Of a DNA stretch of 64,000 nucleotides, positions 59,918 through 64,000 are shown piece by piece. Numbering within the stretch: the stretch's first letter is position 1; the number at the start of each line of letters is the position of its first letter. Below the pieces are notes generated by a model. That model saw only the letters and a program-made list of their open reading frames with translations. It was not told where the DNA came from and did not search any database. The position numbers and the translations under genes were made by a program. The stretch comes from Metridium senile (taxonomy: Eukaryota > Cnidaria > Anthozoa > Actiniaria > Metridiidae). The DNA lies in contig OX459103.1 in assembly GCA_949775045.1 (NCBI GenBank), positions 9,730,842-9,794,841 of the forward strand, in the 5' to 3' direction.

Positions 59918-60439
59918 AGGCCTAGTCTGGGACCTAAGGTCCCGTTTACACGAATCCGGATACTTTTGAAACCGTATACTTTTTGATGCGAATCGGCCTA
60001 TCGTCCACACGAATCCATTGAATCCGGTCACAGAAACCGCATACTTTTACTTGAATCCTTCGGATACGCGGATTCGTGTGGACGAAAATATTTCTATGCG
60101 GTTTCAACCGGATCGGATTCGTGTAGACGAGGCCTAAACTCGCCTTAACTCGCAGCGAGTTTGGGCGAGTTAAGGCAAGTTAAGGCGAGTTAAGGGAAAA
60201 TCAAAATTTCAATGCTGCGAGTTAAGGCGAGTTAAGGAAAAATCCCATAATTTGGAGTGACACTAAAAGAACATGACTTATATATGTATATTTCAGCTTT
60301 GTGAGATGAGGTTAAGGCAATTCCCTGTGCATTATGACATTGAGTAATTTACTGCGAGCTTGTGCGAGTTAATGCGAGTTTGTGCGAGTTAAGGCGAGTT
60401 TGCGCGAGTTAAGGCGAGTTAAGGTCCCAGACTAGGCCT
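59918..60439. mobile_element. 522-bp DNA transposon, 6-bp target duplication CAATTA
   Basis: Ends AGGCCTAGTCTGGGACCT and complement, with CAATTA on both sides (59912-59917, 60440-60445). The tandem duplicate at about 60750 shows the intact site TGCAATTACACGG. Subterminal arrays of GCGAGTTAAGGCGAGTTAAG face both ways. Same terminal plan (AGGCCT...GGACCTTAA.TCGC) as 44885-48068. Carries the nested element at 59938-60134. Confidence 0.9.
59938..60134. mobile_element. 197-bp PIF/Harbinger-type MITE, nested
   Basis: Ends GGTCCCGTTTACACGAATCC / GGATTCGTGTAGACGAGGCC, TAA on both sides (59935-59937, 60135-60137). Inserted just inside the left end of the 522-bp element. Confidence 0.8.
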
Positions 60440-60506
60440 CAATTACACGGTTTCATAGCGAGCTTTACAACCAAGTTCACAGGCTAATTAAGACTTATTT
60501 AAATTC

Positions 60507-60790
60507 GTGGAATACGGCCCAGGTGAGGTCAGAAATTTAACAGTCCAGGAGAGATTGATCTGTGGAATACGGCCCAGGCGAGGCCAGAAACTTATCAGTC
60601 CAGGAGAGACTTACTTGTGGAATACGGCCCAGGTGAGCCCAGCAAAAGTGTATACCTGTTATTTTGACTCTCTTTCATTATTATTATCATTTCCAAGCGC
60701 ACCGACACGCTAGGATGCGCTGAAAATTACATCACTTGTTATGCAATTACACGGTTTCCTAGCGAGCTTTACAACCAAGTTCACAGGCTA
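60507..60790. repeat. Tandem duplicate block, right copy (empty site)
   Basis: Two and a half 55-bp GTGGAATACGGCCCAGG units, then the same sequence as 59770-59917 and on through TTTACAACCAAGTTCACAGG without interruption. Confidence 0.85.
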
Positions 60791-60799
60791 ATTGGGTTC

Positions 60800-62313
60800 A
60801 TAGAATCTAAGCTTCCTTTTCCCACATGTACAGGGGTTTAAAACCTCGCAATTGACGTTACACGCTGAATAATAGCCAATAGTCTTATGGTAATCACAGG
60901 GTAATTTTGACTCACGGAATACTCGATTTGTCCTTGTGACAGCGTCAAAAAGACAATATTTTAGAACATTTAGTAACTATTATTAATTGGTTTCCAAAGA
61001 TAATTTTACGTAATCGAATGAACAGGAAATATCACTATTTCCTTTTCTATAGTTAGTTTACAAGGACGCGCAAACAAATGACGAATTTCCTTAGTTTATT
61101 AGATTAAATCTATGAGTAATTGCCAAAGAAGTAAGTTTAGCAAACTTTGGTCAGTAAAGCCGGATGTTTTTCATATGTTTAGGCATAGAAAGAATGTACG
61201 ATTTCATATAAATATATGTTGCAAACAAGCATTATTTAGTGTAGTCTTTAGTAGAGGACAGATAAACATCGAATGGTGCTTTAACAGGACAAAGAACTCT
61301 CTTCGAAGCCAGGTACGATCTTGTAGACTTTTATTCATCTAACCTAAGATAAATTTATGTTAGAATAATTGTAAACTCTAGTATTTTAGTATAGGAATGT
61401 CGATTTCATGTCATAATTGACACATTGTATTTTCAGTAATTTGTTTTAGTACGTAAACTCGTAAATTACTCTAAATCGTTAGTAAATATGTCCTAAAGCT
61501 AAAACAGTAACTATCTTAACGTTATTCAAGCTGTTTCTTTAAATTACTAACGTTGTAAACTAGTAAAATACCGCGTTAAACCAGTAAAGTCTCGCGTTGC
61601 GTAATTAACTAGTTTTCGCATACTAAACTTCGCTTTTAACCTAGTTTTAGTCGCTCAAACACCCTAATATATAGCCGTAGGAAATACAGTAATTGCAAAC
61701 CGGGAATTGACCTTTAAATTGTTCTTTTAAACCCTGAAAGACCTTTTTAAATACACCTTTTGTCTTATAAATTACAGAGGTCACGATGTCGACCGCGTGG
61801 GTTTGAATCGCTCAGCCATAACCCATTTAACATTAATAATACGCTACAGTTGCATATTAAACACTTACCTAATCCATGATAAATCCTTTATGTAATTTTT
61901 CCATTGGTTTCCATTAGTTTTTCATTCATAAAAACGGCAAATAACTAATAAATTACTGTAAAGATCTAACCCATAACTCGTAAACAGATAAAGTAATTAG
62001 CATATTATATTCAAATTACTTGTGACGTAACTTCCGTTCTATTTATAACTTAGTACAACTAGACATATTCTTTGTAGATTGTTTTCAATTTTAATAGTGT
62101 TTTACTAGTCAATATTTTGTAATTAATTAATAGATTATATTCAACTGAGAATAGCATGTATCTTATATATATTTTATTATTCTTTTAGATTAATGCTGTA
62201 AACTCATTCCCGTTTTAATTGATGTGTGAAATTGTGTTTTATTTTCAATAAATATTATTGTCAAAACTACTTGCAATCTGACTCATAATTTGTGCGCCTT
62301 GCCGCCGGTTACA
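60800..62313 (+). mobile_element. Probable 5' LTR / leader of gypsy element (left edge uncertain)
   Basis: The sequence ends GCCGCCGGTTACA just before the primer-binding site. AATAAA at about 62249 is placed as expected for the LTR polyadenylation signal. The left border cannot be fixed without the 3' LTR, which is outside the window. No other gene here. Confidence 0.45.
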
Positions 62314-62317
62314 TTTT

Positions 62318-62334
62318 TGGTGTCAGAAGTGGGA
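62318..62334 (+). other. tRNA primer-binding site
   Basis: TGGTGTCAGAAGTGGGA begins with the TGG that pairs with a tRNA CCA end, four bases after the LTR end. This site type is used by many gypsy elements; the primer is probably tRNA-Leu, from memory of related elements. Confidence 0.7.
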
Positions 62335-62396
62335 TTGCAAGAAAGTTTTACAGTAGATTTATTTGAATTGAAACGGGAACGAGTAGAGAAGACAGC

Positions 62397-63386
62397 ATGG
62401 CTACACTCGAAGAGGTGACAGAGCAATTGGCTGCCCTCAAACAACAATTGGAGGCTATGGAACCAGCTGGTGCTGCTGGAGGAGGTGACCCCCAACCTGT
62501 CCCTGTGATCAAAGTTATGGCCCCAAGAGAGAAGAAGCTGCGAAAGTATGCTGGTGGGAGAGACGACAAGCTGTTGGAGGACTGGATATCTGATGCCCAG
62601 AGAGCTGTGTCTGCCCAGAAGTTAACTGACAGGGAGGCTGTTGATTTCTTATACCATAACCTAGAGGGAGTGGCACGAGACGAGATCCGTCTAAGACCAT
62701 CAGAGGACTGGGACAAGCCAGATAAAGTATATGCCATCCTCAGAGATGTGTTCAGTGAAAAGCTGACAAAGACCCAGCTACTACAGAAATTCTTTGGCCG
62801 GAGGCAGAAGGAGAGAGAGTCCATCCAGGACTACTCGCACGCCCTGATGTCTTCGGTTGACCATCTATTAAAGACACATCCCGGCTCACTTGACAATAAA
62901 AACCAGAATCTGAGGGACACCTTTGTGGAGAACCTAAAAGATGGAGTGATGCGGCGTGAGTTAAGAAGGATGATTAGAGAGCATCCAACCAAGACCTTCG
63001 ACGAGATCCGCGACGAGGCACGCAGAACAGTAGAGGAGCTAGATCGCCCCACCCGACAGCCAGCCAGCAGAGAAGTCCTAGTTGAGGAATGTGTACAGGT
63101 GAACAGTCTGTCCATGACCAAGACGATACAGGACCTGACCTCTGGTCAAAAGACTCTGGTGGAGCAGATCCTGCAACAACAAAAGATTCTGAATGAGCAA
63201 CAGAAGCTACTCACGTCGATAACCGAGAAGCTGAACCGCCCACCACCACCACCGCAGCGACGACCATACAACGGCCCGAAGAGATGTTTTAACTGTCAGG
63301 AGGCAGGACATATACGACCGAATTGCCCCAAACTGGCGAGTGAGAAATCTCAGGTGGCGTCAAACCCCAACCCTTCACGGCAGTGA
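62397..63386 (+). CDS. gag: Gag polyprotein of Ty3/gypsy retrotransposon
   Basis: 329 aa, intact. An N-terminal helical segment (MATLEEVTEQLAALKQQLE) is followed by a capsid-like domain of about residues 45-220 with the retrotransposon-gag pattern (YAGGRDDKLLEDW, WDKPDKVYAILRDVF, FFGRRQKERESIQDY), a second coiled coil, a Pro run, and one CCHC zinc knuckle at Cys297, Cys300, His305, Cys310. It packages the element RNA into particles. The frame overlaps the protease frame by 43 bases. Higher GC than the neighbourhood and an intact frame suggest a young element. Confidence 0.92.
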   Translation: MATLEEVTEQLAALKQQLEAMEPAGAAGGGDPQPVPVIKVMAPREKKLRKYAGGRDDKLLEDWISDAQRAVSAQKLTDREAVDFLYHNLEGVARDEIRLRPSEDWDKPDKVYAILRDVFSEKLTKTQLLQKFFGRRQKERESIQDYSHALMSSVDHLLKTHPGSLDNKNQNLRDTFVENLKDGVMRRELRRMIREHPTKTFDEIRDEARRTVEELDRPTRQPASREVLVEECVQVNSLSMTKTIQDLTSGQKTLVEQILQQQKILNEQQKLLTSITEKLNRPPPPPQRRPYNGPKRCFNCQEAGHIRPNCPKLASEKSQVASNPNPSRQ

Positions 63387-64000
63387 GCCACGCCGTGGAG
63401 GAGGACTGTAGTGGCTCTAATTTTCTTTTGCAGAATGATAAGTTTGTCGGGGCAAGCCCCACAGTGATGGCGAGGATTGGTGGAGTGCCGGTCAAAAGTT
63501 TAGTGGACACTGGCTCCATGGTCACCCTCGTTACAGAATCATTCTACCTTGAGAAGCTTAAGCCGAGCCTGGGAACCTTGAATGCTGAGACAAGTCTCTT
63601 GCAGCTGCGAGGAGCCAACGGACTGGAGATACCCTACCTTGGTTACATCACAGCGCAGGTGGAGATCAGCGGAGTGAAGGTCCCTGGTTGCGGAGTGTTT
63701 GTTATGAAGGATACACCAGCCACTACAGCCATGCAGAGGAGAGTACCTGGTCTTATTGGAACCAACGTTCTATGACAAGTACCTCAGTTCCAACAGCTCC
63801 TGCAAGAAGAAAAGAAGAAGATAAAGCTCAAAACTGGGTTCGTGAAGGTCGCCGGCTCAGACGGAATCTGGGTCCCACCTTTCACTGAATCTGATGTCTT
63901 AGTAACAGGCCCTTCATGGGGCACTGATGCTGTAATTGAACCTCTTGGAGTACCAATAGAAGGGAACCTCACCGTGGCACGTACTCTCGTGGACACTACC
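63344..64000 (+). CDS. pol: Protease/pol frame of gypsy element, partial, one in-frame TGA
   Basis: The pro frame opens at 63344, after a stop at 63341, in -1 relative to gag. It holds the aspartic protease signature LVDTGSMVTLV with Asp at 63506-63508, then IPYLGY and GLIGTNVL, the usual flap and ILGxD-like end (the Asp is replaced by Asn). TGA at 63773-63775 interrupts the frame; the same frame is then open for 75 codons to the window end with sensible pol-like sequence. The stop is either a recent point mutation or a readthrough codon. Reverse transcriptase, RNase H and integrase should lie to the right. Confidence 0.85.
63362..63368 (+). promoter_or_regulatory. Candidate -1 frameshift site A AAC CCC
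   Basis: In the gag frame the codons are TCA AAC CCC, so the heptamer A AAC CCC fits X XXY YYZ. It lies within the gag/pro overlap (63344-63386) and the shift from gag to pro is -1. A downstream stem or pseudoknot was not modelled. Confidence 0.55.

Noticed and set aside
62348..62824. 158-codon minus frame opposite gag
   Set aside because: Shadow of gag; the plus frame has the CCHC knuckle and gag pattern.

Overview
The window is animal nuclear DNA: AT-rich, intron-rich and packed with simple repeats, minisatellites, foldback elements and DNA transposons. The few real genes are (a) two paralogous type II membrane proteins with a coiled-coil/collagen stalk and a Cys-rich C-terminal domain, (b) two small secreted eight-cysteine peptides with a prepropeptide layout familiar from sea anemone venom-type peptides, and (c) a Ty3/gypsy retrotransposon entering at the right edge. 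The combination suggests a cnidarian, most likely a sea anemone; this is inference, since no housekeeping gene allows a firm placement.

Layout. 0.1-10.1 kb (minus strand): membrane collagen gene 1, with a private first exon and a shortened stalk; its second intron holds two tandem 2.2-2.6 kb Helentron-like elements. 8.1-8.7 kb: dead gypsy fragment. 10.2-14.4 kb: foldback/MITE elements, a CRE-like TGACGTCA cluster, a 65-bp minisatellite with 14 copies and a 77-bp perfect palindrome. 14.5-25.4 kb (minus): membrane collagen gene 2, a seven-exon model with every splice phase matching (498 aa), on a segmental duplicate of the gene 1 locus. 26.5-27.7 kb: degenerate ~140-bp tandem array. 28-40.9 kb: no convincing gene, many MITE families. 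40.9-58.5 kb: a large inverted duplication carrying one eight-cysteine peptide gene in each arm (44.0 kb plus, 53.7 kb minus), further gene-less copies of the same flank, and several elements whose insertion is dated by the unfilled site in the other arm. 59.6-60.8 kb: tandem duplicate pair in which one copy is filled by a transposon and the other is empty. 60.8-64 kb: LTR (left edge uncertain), primer-binding site, gag, a -1 frameshift overlap and protease of a gypsy element, with one in-frame stop.

How the genes relate. The two collagen-like genes share 3' exons almost to the base but have unrelated cytoplasmic/transmembrane first exons, joined in the same phase to a shared second exon. The peptide genes share signal peptide, KR-terminated propeptide, cysteine spacing and a 5'UTR intron, and differ strongly in the mature peptide.

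The most interesting signals are the first-exon swap and stalk loss in gene 1, the inverted eight-cysteine peptide locus, and two elements (44.9 kb and 59.9 kb) with related termini starting AGGCCT and exact 6-bp target duplications. All statements come from reading the sequence; no database search was possible.
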